Shown piece by piece: positions 13,549 to 22,500 of a stretch of 32,120 nt of DNA. The stretch is from NCBI GenBank assembly GCA_945861865.1, contig CAMAWN010000051.1:1-32120 (forward strand), written 5' to 3'. A program made the translations under genes and the position numbers. Numbering within the stretch: position 1 is the first letter of the stretch; every line of letters begins with the position of its first letter. The DNA comes from Candidatus Kuenenia stuttgartensis (GTDB taxonomy: Bacteria > Planctomycetota > Planctomycetia > Planctomycetales > Planctomycetaceae). The notes beneath the pieces are model-generated. The model saw nothing but the letters and a program-made list of their open reading frames with translations. It made no database searches and had not been told where the DNA came from.

Positions 13549-14007
13549 CAATTGAGTTCCTCCGCTCGCGTCGAATGGATCGGCATCAGCCCCGGCAACC
13601 GCCAGCCGATTGAGCTGTGCGGCGAAATCACCGTCGCAGTCGGCACGGGCATTGACGGCGACTATCACTCGAAGAAGAAGCCGGGGGGCGAGCGACAAGT
13701 CACGCTGATTCAGGCGGAGCACTTTGCCGTGATCGCAGCCAACACCGGCCGAGACTCCGTCCACCCGGAGCTGGTCCGCCGCAACATTGTCGTGCGCGGC
13801 ATCGAGCTGGCCTCACTGATCGGCTACTGCTTCCATATCGGCGAGGCGCTGCTCAAAGGGACCGGCCCCTGCACGCCTTGCTCCCGCATGGATGAAAACC
13901 TCGGCCAAGGCGGCCGACTCGCCATGAAAGGCCTCGGCGGCCTGACCGCAATGGTCATCGAGCCGGGACGAATTCGAGTGGGTGATTCAGTGATTGCTGA
14001 GGCCTGA
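13537..14007 (+). CDS. MOSC-domain protein
   Basis: The product is 156 aa and consists of one MOSC (molybdenum cofactor sulfurase C-terminal) domain. Characteristic stretches are '[20 protein letters not shown]', '[12 protein letters not shown]', '[16 protein letters not shown]', '[20 protein letters not shown]' with the conserved Cys, and '[20 protein letters not shown]'. Stand-alone MOSC proteins of this size (YiiM/YuaD-like) are thought to handle sulfur or molybdenum cofactor-linked substrates; the Cys is the presumed sulfur carrier. No partner is encoded nearby. The ATG is inside a repeat and has no visible ribosome site, so either translation starts weakly here or an unusual start is used. 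The gene is divergent from the DUF1445 gene. Confidence 0.88.
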   Translation: MTNNQLSSSARVEWIGISPGNRQPIELCGEITVAVGTGIDGDYHSKKKPGGERQVTLIQAEHFAVIAANTGRDSVHPELVRRNIVVRGIELASLIGYCFHIGEALLKGTGPCTPCSRMDENLGQGGRLAMKGLGGLTAMVIEPGRIRVGDSVIAEA

Positions 14008-14399
14008 AGTCGGAACACTTGGTTGAGTTCGATTTCACTCAATCGACTTCCGCAAAAGCAAGCATCATTGATGACGATACCGTTCCTGGCCGGCCAGACC
14101 ACCAAGAAAATCACGATCGATCCAATCGCCGACAGCCTGGTCGGGCACCGCGTGACGACTGGGCCATTTCGAGAACCGAGGCCATCGTAGCGGTGAGCAA
14201 CGATGGAAGAAGTGGCCTTCAAGAGCGACGAGCGGCCAACGATATTCCCGCCGTTCACTCAAATCTTTCAGGCCGGTTCAGGACCGCCGTTAGAGGCAAC
14301 GTCGCACGAATCGGTTCCCAAGATTTCTGTCACCCGCCCCCTTGTGGGTCGGACGATTCCACTTCGTTGGACGAATCCTCTAGGCCACAAGGGCCTGGG
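14008..14399. other. Intergenic region between convergent MOSC and PQQ-propeller genes
   Basis: No gene is supported. Short minus-strand frames exist but lack ribosome sites and domains. A weak hairpin TTGAGT/ACTCAA at 14023-14042 could end the MOSC transcript. The structured element at 14339-14393 lies next to the PQQ gene's stop codon. Confidence 0.5.
14339..14393. repeat. Inverted repeat with nested structure after the PQQ-propeller gene
   Basis: CCCTTGTGG (14339-14347) pairs with CCACAAGGG (14385-14393). Between them lie the near-identical direct repeats GGACGATTCC and GGACGAATCC, which also allow an inner GATTC/GAATC stem. It is 6 bp beyond the minus-strand stop codon, so it may be a terminator-like structure or a small palindromic element. 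Confidence 0.45.
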
Positions 14400-17300
14400 C
14401 TACTTCTCGGCCTTCGAAGGTTCGCTGCCGATCAACCGCAGCCGATCGTTGTACGTCAGCAATTCGATTTGCCGTTCCGCGAGGTTGAGATTCAAGCCAC
14501 GGTAGCCGCTGAATTGGTTCGTGAATTCGTCTTCGAATTGTTTGCGGCCGGTCTTCTTGTCGAGCATCAGCAGTTTCTGAACCTGCACATGGATTCGTCC
14601 GCGCTGCTCGAAGCGGCGTGTCGAGAACAGCAGCACCGGAGACGCAACGAAGTGGTTCAGGATCATTCCTTGGTTGTCGACTTTCTGCCGCCAGAGTTCA
14701 CCGCCTGCTCGACGGTCAAAGGCGAAGATCGTGCCATTGACCGGGACCGTCGCGAACTCGTCGCCATAGAAGGTGTTGGTCTGGTTCCCCGACACGATCA
14801 GGAACAACCGATCGTGGTCAGCCACCATGTAGCGACGCTGATTGAGTCCCGACAAATCAGCCGGCTTGACGGTTCCCAAACTCTGTATTTCGTGGGTGTC
14901 GAGGTCCAGCGTCGTCAGCTTGCCGTCCGCGCCAAGCGTTGCCACCGTGCGCGCGTCCAACCACGAGAACTGATTGGCGGACGGAAACGTTTCACGCCAC
15001 ACCGTCTGTTGATTCACCGCGTTCCAGCGTTCCACGGCGACCAGGTTCCCTTCGGCTTTCGACACCGTCAACAAATCGGAACCGAGCGACATCTTCGCGG
15101 CCAGGAACCGATCGCGTTGTGTGCCCACGAACGGCACGGATTGACCATCACGAGCACGCAGCAACAAGCCATTCGGCCAGCGCGATGCCGACGCCACGAA
15201 GACAAAATCGTTGGTCGCCTGCACGCGAGCGTCATTGGGCAGTTCGCGCAACTCCCAGCGCCACTGACCAGTCGCCGCGTCGGTCATCGTCAGCACTCGG
15301 CGACCGCGATAACCGACGAACTCGGGCGTGCAGAGCGTCAGCAGAGAGTTGCGAGTTATTTCATCCATCGGATCCACCGGGCGAGTTTGAAACTCGACAC
15401 TGCTTTGCATCGGCAGTATTTGGCGGCGAGCGGCCTGCATCGAATCGATGGAGGTCGCGCCGCGCGATTCCACCGGGCGGGTCCAAACGACGCGATGATC
15501 CACCGGAGAGAGCATGTGCAACACCTCGCGGTGATAGACCAGCATTTGGTGGCCAACGGTACGAATCACCGTCCCATTACCGATGTTGCTGTTCGTCTTG
15601 TTGCGGAGCGGCAACGACCAGTCCAACTGACTCTCGCCCAATCGCGACATCGCCAGCCGCTGCATCGAGACGGGGCTGTTCAACATCTGGTACTGAAACC
15701 TCTGAGCCGTGAAGAACGGCCAGCGGGCATCTGGCAACAAACATTCCTGCACTTGCTCCGCGTTCCCCTGAGACCCGACCGACCGCTGCATTTTGAATTC
15801 GAGCGAACTCCAGTCCGGTGAGTGCGACGCCGTGGTCTGCGCGAGGCGACCCGCTTCGATCTCCTTCTCGACCCATTGCTTCGCGGTCGTTCCGTCGGCG
15901 AGCGCAACGTCTCCCAATCGGTGCAGTCGCTGGCCGGACATCGCCGCGTCGTCCTTCAAGTCTTGGGACCGGTACAGTTCGACCAATCGCCGCCAAGCAC
16001 GAGCCACTTCGACGGCATCCTGTCCTTCCACCAATCGCAGCAACGCCAATTCCGCGCGCGAGACATCACGCTCGGAGATCGCGAGTTCGATCTGTCGCCA
16101 ACGCGGTTCGCGTGTCGCCGGATGAAACGCGAAGAGCTCCAATCCGCGTTGACGTGCCGCAGGAGTCGCATCGCCGAGCATTCGAATTTCCGCAGCAATG
16201 CCGTCATCCAGCTCGGAGCGCTTTTCGGCAGGCAGCGAATTCCACAACTCCGCGAGCTGACCTCCAACCCATGCATCCAGTCGGATCGCGGTTTTCGGCG
16301 GCCCGTTCCAGACCAGCACCTTCTCGCCGTCACCGCGAGACAGTTCCAGCAGCAGTTCCAGCGCGGCGCTAGGTTCCCCCTTGAGCCGCAGATGCTCGAC
16401 TCGCAATCGCTTCGCCTGCAATTGATCGTCCGGCTCGGTCAGCAGCTTCTCAAACGTCGCCAATTCGACCGCCCGCTCGGTTGAGTTCTGCTGAATCACG
16501 TCGGTCAGCACCTCACGCAATGCGTCCAGATATCGTGGCTGCAACTCTGCGGAGACCGACTCGGCTTTCACGCGTTGCAAGACACTCCAGGCATCACTCG
16601 ATTTGTGTTCGAGCTGCAAGATGGAGGCTTCCGTCAGCAGTGCGAGAGTATCGGCCGGATCGCGTTCCTTGCGTTGCCGAATTTGTTCCGCGATCGACTC
16701 ACGTTGCTCGAAACAGATCAGTCCCGCCGGATGCGCCGAGACGACTCCTCCCCGATACAGCGCCAGATTTCCCAGCCGCGTCCCCGAGGTCGCCCACTGC
16801 CGTCCCGTTCGCGACCCATCTTTGAGCGAGATCGTCCAGATCTGTCCGCTGCTCAACGGCACATGCCAACGGTCACCGGTCATCACACCCAGACCACTCG
16901 GCACACCATCCGAATTCGGGATCGCTTGATTCCACGCCGGTGCGCCATTCGACAACGACAGTGCCCCGACGCTGGTCTGCCCCAACAGCAGCACCTTGCC
17001 GTCCGCCACTCCGTTGAGCGCCAGCCAGTTCTCTTTCGGTTTCAGCCAACGCCGCGTGCCATCGTGCAAACCGAGACACAAAATATTGGTCGTGCGAGTC
17101 TGCTGTTCGTCGAACAATTCTTGCGGCGTGTAGACCACCGCATCGCCGACAATCACTGGAGCTGACGGCAACCAGCGTTGTCCCCACGGCATCATCTGCG
17201 TGACCGGTTGCCCCACCATGCCACGACGCGGATTGTTGACTTGCGGTGCGGCGTACCGATGCACCCAGCGCAACTGACGCGATGCGCGATCAACCGCGAC

Positions 17301-19178
17301 CAACCAACCCACCGTCGTCGGGCAGATCACCAAACCGTCAGCGATCGAGACCTGCGCGACGAATTGCCGTCGTGCCACATCGCGCGAAATCACCGTCTCC
17401 GCTGTCGCCAGCAACTGGGTCCACAACAGCTTGCCGGATTCGGCTTGCAGGCAGAACAACCGGACTTCGCCATCTCGCTCGCCGACGACAAACAACTCGT
17501 GACCGTCCACCACAGGCGCACCGAAGAAGTACACTCCCGGCAACTCCGGCTGAAACGGCTCGTCCGATTCGATGCCGCCGACGGCCCACAAGGGCCGGCC
17601 GTTGCGCAGGTCATACGACACCAGTTTGTTGCTGCTCCAATTCCGCCGCAGCGCGTCTTGCTTGGACAAATCGTTGTTTCCCCAGAACGCCTGAAACTGC
17701 TGCATCACAAACGTGTCATCCTCGACCGAAAACAACTGCCGACCGTCGCTGCTGAGGACTCCGAAATTTCCATTTGCGAACAACAACTGCGCCAACGGAT
17801 GCTGCTCCCACTGCGTGTTGCTGTAGTCGAATTGCTGCACGCCGTTGACGCGGATCACTCGGTTGCCCGTGACAAAGGTGGGTTGCGCGGTGGACGGGCC
17901 GATCAAATCCTCCGCTTTGAAACGTTCGGCCGTGGACCACAGCGGCCGGCCGGTCTCGACATCAATGACCTGCACGCCTCCGAGCGTCCGCAACACCACG
18001 CAGCCGTTGACCAGCAGAGGCTGACAGACCGAGATCGTCGCTCGATTCTGATCGTGCATGTCCTCGACGAGCATCTCGATCTGCCGCTGCAACGGTTGCA
18101 TCTGGGTCAGCGGTTGCCCCCAACGCGGCAGCAACAACGGCTCGCCGCCACGGCTGATCGCCGCGCGATTCGGTGCTCCGAAAAACATCGGCCACTCTGC
18201 CGGAGCAGCTTGCGCAACGACTCGGCCGGGCAGCGCTGACCACCAATCGCTGACGCGCACTCGTGTCCCACCCATCTCGATCTGTTCGTCGTCTTGAGGC
18301 GGACGGTTCGCCGACCCGGCTTCGACATTTGGCAAATTCTTCTTCAACCACTTCTCGGCCGAGTCCTTGTCTCCTGCCTGTTTCGCCGCGAGCGCCGCTT
18401 GCAACTGCCAGTGCCGCTCGCGTGTGATCGCCGCCTTCGCATCGTCGAGCCAGCGAAACCAACGTGTTGCCAACGCGAACTCGCCCCGATCCAGATGCCG
18501 CACCGCCAACCGCTGAGCGGCCGATTGCCCCGGTTCGAGCAACAAGAAACGCATCGCCACCTGAGCGAGCCGATCAATTCGCCCGGATTGTTCCGCCTCA
18601 TTCAGACGACGAACCGCTTCCGTTCCAATCCGCTGACGAAATCCGCGCACCACTTCCTCGGGAATCTTCAGCATCAACCGCATCGCCTGTTCGCGCACCG
18701 ACATCCATCCATTGTCGACGCGGCTGACGGAGTCTTCCTCCTGAGCCAGCAGAGTCTGCGTCAATTCCAACGCCGACTGCCAGTCCTGAGCATGCGCCGC
18801 CGCACTCGCCTTTCGTAGCAACTCCGTCTGCTTGCGATCCTTCGCGGCTCGTGCGTCGATCTGATCTCGCGCATCCGGGTCAAGCGGCTGAGCTTTTTGA
18901 ACCGCACCTCGCGGATTGACATTGATGCGCGGCGGCTGTTCGATTTGTTGCGGAGTTTGTCGCGGCATCAGCTTCTGAAACAAATCCTGCAACGGATTCA
19001 CTGCCGGCGGCTTGGCCGCTTCCTTCGGCTTCTCACCGGGCTTCTCGGCCTTGTCCGATTTCTCGGCCGGCTTCTGACCCTCTTTCGGCTCGTCCGCTTC
19101 CAGCGAACGAATCGTCATGCCAATCAACCCGCACGCTACGACCAAGCTCAACGACAACCACAGGATCCGCCCTCGCAT
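14400..19178 (-). CDS. Giant membrane-anchored PQQ-like beta-propeller protein
   Basis: The product is 1592 aa from ATG 19178, with a good ribosome site (CAGGAG, 8 bases upstream). Residues ~4-24 (ILWLSLSLVVACGLIGMTI) form a signal anchor. A Lys/Glu/Pro-rich linker (~30-60, repeats of EKPGEKPKEAAKPP type) follows, then helical sequence (~100-320). The first PQQ-like propeller region (~325-830) begins 'EWPMFFGAPNRAAIS' and has blades such as 'VIDVETGRPLWSTAE', 'SYDLRNGRPLWAVGG' and 'CLQAESGKLLWTQLL'. A TPR-like helical middle (~830-1180, 'SDAWSVLQRVKAESV') follows. A second propeller ends the protein (~1190-1580, 'MTDAATGQWRWELREL', 'TLDLDTHEIQSLGTVK'). It is probably exposed to the periplasm. 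Such proteins are frequent in planctomycetes and their ligands are unknown. It is monocistronic as far as can be seen. Confidence 0.9.
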   Translation of the reverse strand: MRGRILWLSLSLVVACGLIGMTIRSLEADEPKEGQKPAEKSDKAEKPGEKPKEAAKPPAVNPLQDLFQKLMPRQTPQQIEQPPRINVNPRGAVQKAQPLDPDARDQIDARAAKDRKQTELLRKASAAAHAQDWQSALELTQTLLAQEEDSVSRVDNGWMSVREQAMRLMLKIPEEVVRGFRQRIGTEAVRRLNEAEQSGRIDRLAQVAMRFLLLEPGQSAAQRLAVRHLDRGEFALATRWFRWLDDAKAAITRERHWQLQAALAAKQAGDKDSAEKWLKKNLPNVEAGSANRPPQDDEQIEMGGTRVRVSDWWSALPGRVVAQAAPAEWPMFFGAPNRAAISRGGEPLLLPRWGQPLTQMQPLQRQIEMLVEDMHDQNRATISVCQPLLVNGCVVLRTLGGVQVIDVETGRPLWSTAERFKAEDLIGPSTAQPTFVTGNRVIRVNGVQQFDYSNTQWEQHPLAQLLFANGNFGVLSSDGRQLFSVEDDTFVMQQFQAFWGNNDLSKQDALRRNWSSNKLVSYDLRNGRPLWAVGGIESDEPFQPELPGVYFFGAPVVDGHELFVVGERDGEVRLFCLQAESGKLLWTQLLATAETVISRDVARRQFVAQVSIADGLVICPTTVGWLVAVDRASRQLRWVHRYAAPQVNNPRRGMVGQPVTQMMPWGQRWLPSAPVIVGDAVVYTPQELFDEQQTRTTNILCLGLHDGTRRWLKPKENWLALNGVADGKVLLLGQTSVGALSLSNGAPAWNQAIPNSDGVPSGLGVMTGDRWHVPLSSGQIWTISLKDGSRTGRQWATSGTRLGNLALYRGGVVSAHPAGLICFEQRESIAEQIRQRKERDPADTLALLTEASILQLEHKSSDAWSVLQRVKAESVSAELQPRYLDALREVLTDVIQQNSTERAVELATFEKLLTEPDDQLQAKRLRVEHLRLKGEPSAALELLLELSRGDGEKVLVWNGPPKTAIRLDAWVGGQLAELWNSLPAEKRSELDDGIAAEIRMLGDATPAARQRGLELFAFHPATREPRWRQIELAISERDVSRAELALLRLVEGQDAVEVARAWRRLVELYRSQDLKDDAAMSGQRLHRLGDVALADGTTAKQWVEKEIEAGRLAQTTASHSPDWSSLEFKMQRSVGSQGNAEQVQECLLPDARWPFFTAQRFQYQMLNSPVSMQRLAMSRLGESQLDWSLPLRNKTNSNIGNGTVIRTVGHQMLVYHREVLHMLSPVDHRVVWTRPVESRGATSIDSMQAARRQILPMQSSVEFQTRPVDPMDEITRNSLLTLCTPEFVGYRGRRVLTMTDAATGQWRWELRELPNDARVQATNDFVFVASASRWPNGLLLRARDGQSVPFVGTQRDRFLAAKMSLGSDLLTVSKAEGNLVAVERWNAVNQQTVWRETFPSANQFSWLDARTVATLGADGKLTTLDLDTHEIQSLGTVKPADLSGLNQRRYMVADHDRLFLIVSGNQTNTFYGDEFATVPVNGTIFAFDRRAGGELWRQKVDNQGMILNHFVASPVLLFSTRRFEQRGRIHVQVQKLLMLDKKTGRKQFEDEFTNQFSGYRGLNLNLAERQIELLTYNDRLRLIGSEPSKAEK

Positions 19179-19405
19179 GACACGCTCCTGAAGGAAGGCT
19201 CAACGGCACACCGAGTGGCCAGAGTATAGCCAGCTTGCCGCGAGACCGCGTGTGATTTTTTGGTCGCGCCGATGGGCTTTGCACAGGAAGTAGGGTCGGC
19301 ATGGCTCACCATCCAACATGTGGCCACGGTGGGCCCGTCACCAGAACGGCAAGAGAAACGTCGAATCGACCGCAGGGTCTGAGCACGCGACCAATGGCAA
19401 AACAA

Positions 19406-19439
19406 AAACTCCGTGACCCGCAGGTGGGTCACGGAGTTT
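19406..19439 (-). terminator. Strong terminator (second of a tandem pair)
   Basis: AAACTCCGTGACCC and GGGTCACGGAGTTT form a perfect 14-bp stem with a 6-base loop. On the minus strand it is followed by a T-rich run (TTGTTTTG), as expected for Rho-independent termination of the gene ending at 19508. Confidence 0.82.
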
Positions 19440-19455
19440 GGAATCCGTGTCAAAA

Positions 19456-19487
19456 AACTTCCGAAGACGGTGAAGTCTACGGAAGTT
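19456..19487 (-). terminator. Terminator-like hairpin (first of a tandem pair)
   Basis: AACTTCCG and CGGAAGTT (8 bp) enclose a further GAC/GTC pairing. On the minus strand the stem runs into T6. It starts 20 bp after the stop codon of the giant repeat protein. Confidence 0.65.
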
Positions 19488-19507
19488 GAGATTGTCAGAA
19501 GGGCTGC

Positions 19508-22500
19508 TTACAGGGTGGTGATCGTCACCACCGCGCCGATGCCTGTCCGGCCGCCGGTAAACAAGTGGCCGCCATTGTTGATCAAGACATCGCCCAAGCC
19601 CGCATTGAAGAGTGTGGGGCCACCATTCACGGTAATCACGGCACCGGCGAAGTCAGTGATGTTTTCATCGTCAATGAGGCTAGAAATCAGAGTCAGCGAA
19701 CCGCTGATTGTGATGCTTCCGAGTTGGAGCTCTCCATTGTCCTTCAGGTAAACATTCCCGGCATTCACGATCACCAAATCAGCGAGAACGCTATCGACGG
19801 CACCAAAGGACGAGGTCGCTTGGTCGAACACGACACCGTTGACACCTGCATGGATCGTCAATGTGCCACCGACCGTGAGCACACCGCTGTCTGTGAGCGT
19901 TCCAGTTGTCCCAGTCGCCCTCAACACCAAATCACCGCCGACGTTGGACGTCCCCAAGGAAAGCGGGTCACCGGCATCAGTGATAAAGGCAGAGCCACTT
20001 GTGCTCAACCTCAGAGTACCAACCGCTGTGCTCAGTGTCGTCCCAGTACTCACTCCGATATTACCACCACCAATGGTGGTGAGCGTGGCCACGCTGGCTT
20101 GGATAGTGGTGGCACCGTTTTTGGTGATGGCTCCAGACGCTGTGATGTTCACATCTCCCGAGGCAATCACATTATTCAGTGCCGTCGCAACGCCGTTGAT
20201 GAGCAGCACGTTCGTGCCCTGGAGACCAATCGGCCCCGCGTACGTTGAAGAACCGCCGTCGAGTGTCACTGCGTAGTTGACGAGGCCGATGGGCACGATG
20301 GACGTTACCCCCGTGGCAGCGACCGCGATAACCTCAGAAACGGTGTCCGTCACAGCGCCACCGTATGCGATTGTCAAACCTCCGGTCCCAATGCTCGAAT
20401 TCCCCAGTTCGACGGCACCCGAGTCTGTGACGTTGGCCGAAAGGCCGGTCAGTCTCAGCTTGCCGAAGCTTCCTGGAGTGGCGTCACCGACACCGTCATC
20501 GTCAATCGTGATGGCATTGGCCGCACCCGCATTGAGCGTGGTGACGCCGGCCACCCTGACGGTGCCCGAATCCGTGATCGCGCCTGCATTGCCCGTATTG
20601 ACACTCAAGGTCCCCGAGATGGTGCTGGTGCCGAGGTCCGTTCCGCCAGTCTCACCGATCGTGACGTTGTGGCTCGTGATCGAAAGCGAACCAAAGGTGT
20701 TCCCGGCTGTGGGCAGGTCGATCGTTTGCACCCCAGGCGTGGGCGCGGTCGGCGTGGTCAGGGTTGTGGCTCCAGCAACAGTAATAGTGCCAGATTGTGT
20801 AATCCTGCCCGCCGAGATGATCGAGAGCGTTCCGCCCGCGGTCGTCAGCGTCGCTCCCAGGTCTGTGGCCGCGTTTTCCTTGATCGCGATGCCGCCTGCA
20901 CCGGCTGTCAGAACCAGTTGACCGAACACATTGCCCGAGCCAGTCAGCGTGATGCCGGTACCTGTAAGCGTTGTGACACCGGACACGATGGAACTACCGG
21001 ATTGTGAGATTGATCCCGTCGCGGTGACGGTCAACGAGCCGGTAATCGCCGTGGTTCCGATTTCCGTCGATACATCGTTATCGTCGATCTCTGCGCTGCT
21101 ACCCCTGAGCAACAAGGGGCCGAAGGTACCAGTCCCGCCGTTCAATGTAATCGCCTGACCGGCTGCGTTGATCGTTGTCGTTCCTGGGCTGGTCAATGAG
21201 CCGTCATCGGTCACTCCTCCGGCCGCGGTTGTCACCGTGAGCGTGCCCGATGCGGTCGAGGTGCCCAAGTCGATCGTATTCGCGTCAACAATCGTCACGT
21301 TGCCGCCGGTGAAGGTGAAGTTGTCACCTGAATTGCCAAAGTCGAAGTCGTTCGCCGACGAATTCAGGGTAATCGCGTTTGTGGAGGCCGCGATGGTTGT
21401 GGAACCGGTCACCCGGATTGTCCCGCTATCGGTGACGTCTCCAGAGGAAGTCACGCTGAGATTCCTCGCGACCGTCAGGCTGGTCGTCGGGATGCCCAAA
21501 TTGGTGGCACCGGTTTCGACGATGGTCAAATCTTGCGGCGCGGTCGCCGTAATTGATCCGAACGTGTTGCTGCCGTTGTCCAGTACAATGTTGCTTGTCG
21601 CGGTGGTGGCGGTGAAGGTTGCGAGACCGAAGATGTTCAGGGCTCCGACATCGACGATGTCTCCGAACGCACCCAACGACACTACGGTCAACGTGCCGGT
21701 GGAGGTCGCCGTCAAGTCCACTCCCGTGCCATCTGTCTCGCGGAGAGACATGCTGCCACCAGTCATGACCACCGAGCCGAAGGAGTTCGCATCAGTCGTG
21801 AGGGTGATCAGGCTTCCGGTGGAGATCCCGTCTCCGTTGCGGAACGTAGCAACGCCAGTGACCGCCAACGCCCCCGTTTGTGTGATCGCACCAGCGGAGG
21901 TCACCGTCAAGGTTCCGAGCGTGGACGTGGACCGGATACTTGTCCCCTTCGCTTCGTTGATCACCACGTTGTCCCCACTGCCGACGACGATTCCGCCAAA
22001 TGTGTTGGCGTACGTCACCAGAGGGTCTAGACCAAGAGTATTCACAGGAGTGTCATTATTCGCCAAATTGATATCACTGCCCGCCCCTGTGGCTGTGAGT
22101 GTCGTGGGGCCAAGCGCCTTGATGACGCCAACTTGATTGATGTCACCGTTAATAGTCAGAGCCAACGTGCCACCGATCGTCGAAGCCCCCAACGTCAGCG
22201 GGCTGCTACCGGCGGCTTCGATGATCGTGACATTCGTCCCCTTGAGCGACAACGTGCCGTACCTATTGGCAACCTCGTTGAGCGTGATATTGCCACTCAC
22301 CCCAGACCCGGTGGACGTGACCGAGACCGCGCCGATTCCGGCACCGATGGTCAACGTCCCGGTGTCCGTCACCGGACCGGTGGAGCTCACGGTCAGCGTA
22401 GAACCAGCCGAAGTGTTGAAGTCGATTCCGCTGAGATCGACGATTGTCACATTGTTGGCCCCCGTGAACGTAAACGTCTCTCCGGCACCGTTGTCAAAGT

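Larger units (their letters stand above)
19179..19507. other. Intergenic region between two large minus-strand genes
   Basis: No gene is seen. The right part (19406-19487) holds two terminator-like hairpins for the giant gene ending at 19508. The rest (19179-19400) must carry the promoter of the PQQ-propeller gene. I could not identify clear -35/-10 boxes. Confidence 0.5.

Noticed and set aside
13392..13652. N-terminal extension of the DUF1445 frame by 87 residues
   Set aside because: The extension is made of the repeat region and the MOSC gene's antisense. Family members start near MTNPIQ or later.
14019..15821. Long plus-strand open frame (600 codons) opposite the PQQ-propeller gene
   Set aside because: Rich in Arg, His and Gln with no domain; it is the usual antisense shadow of a high-GC gene. 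The minus strand has clear propeller motifs, a signal anchor and a ribosome site.
17178..18239. 353-codon plus-strand frame within the same gene
   Set aside because: Same reasoning: low-complexity Arg/Gln/His composition, no ribosome site, fully inside the propeller gene.
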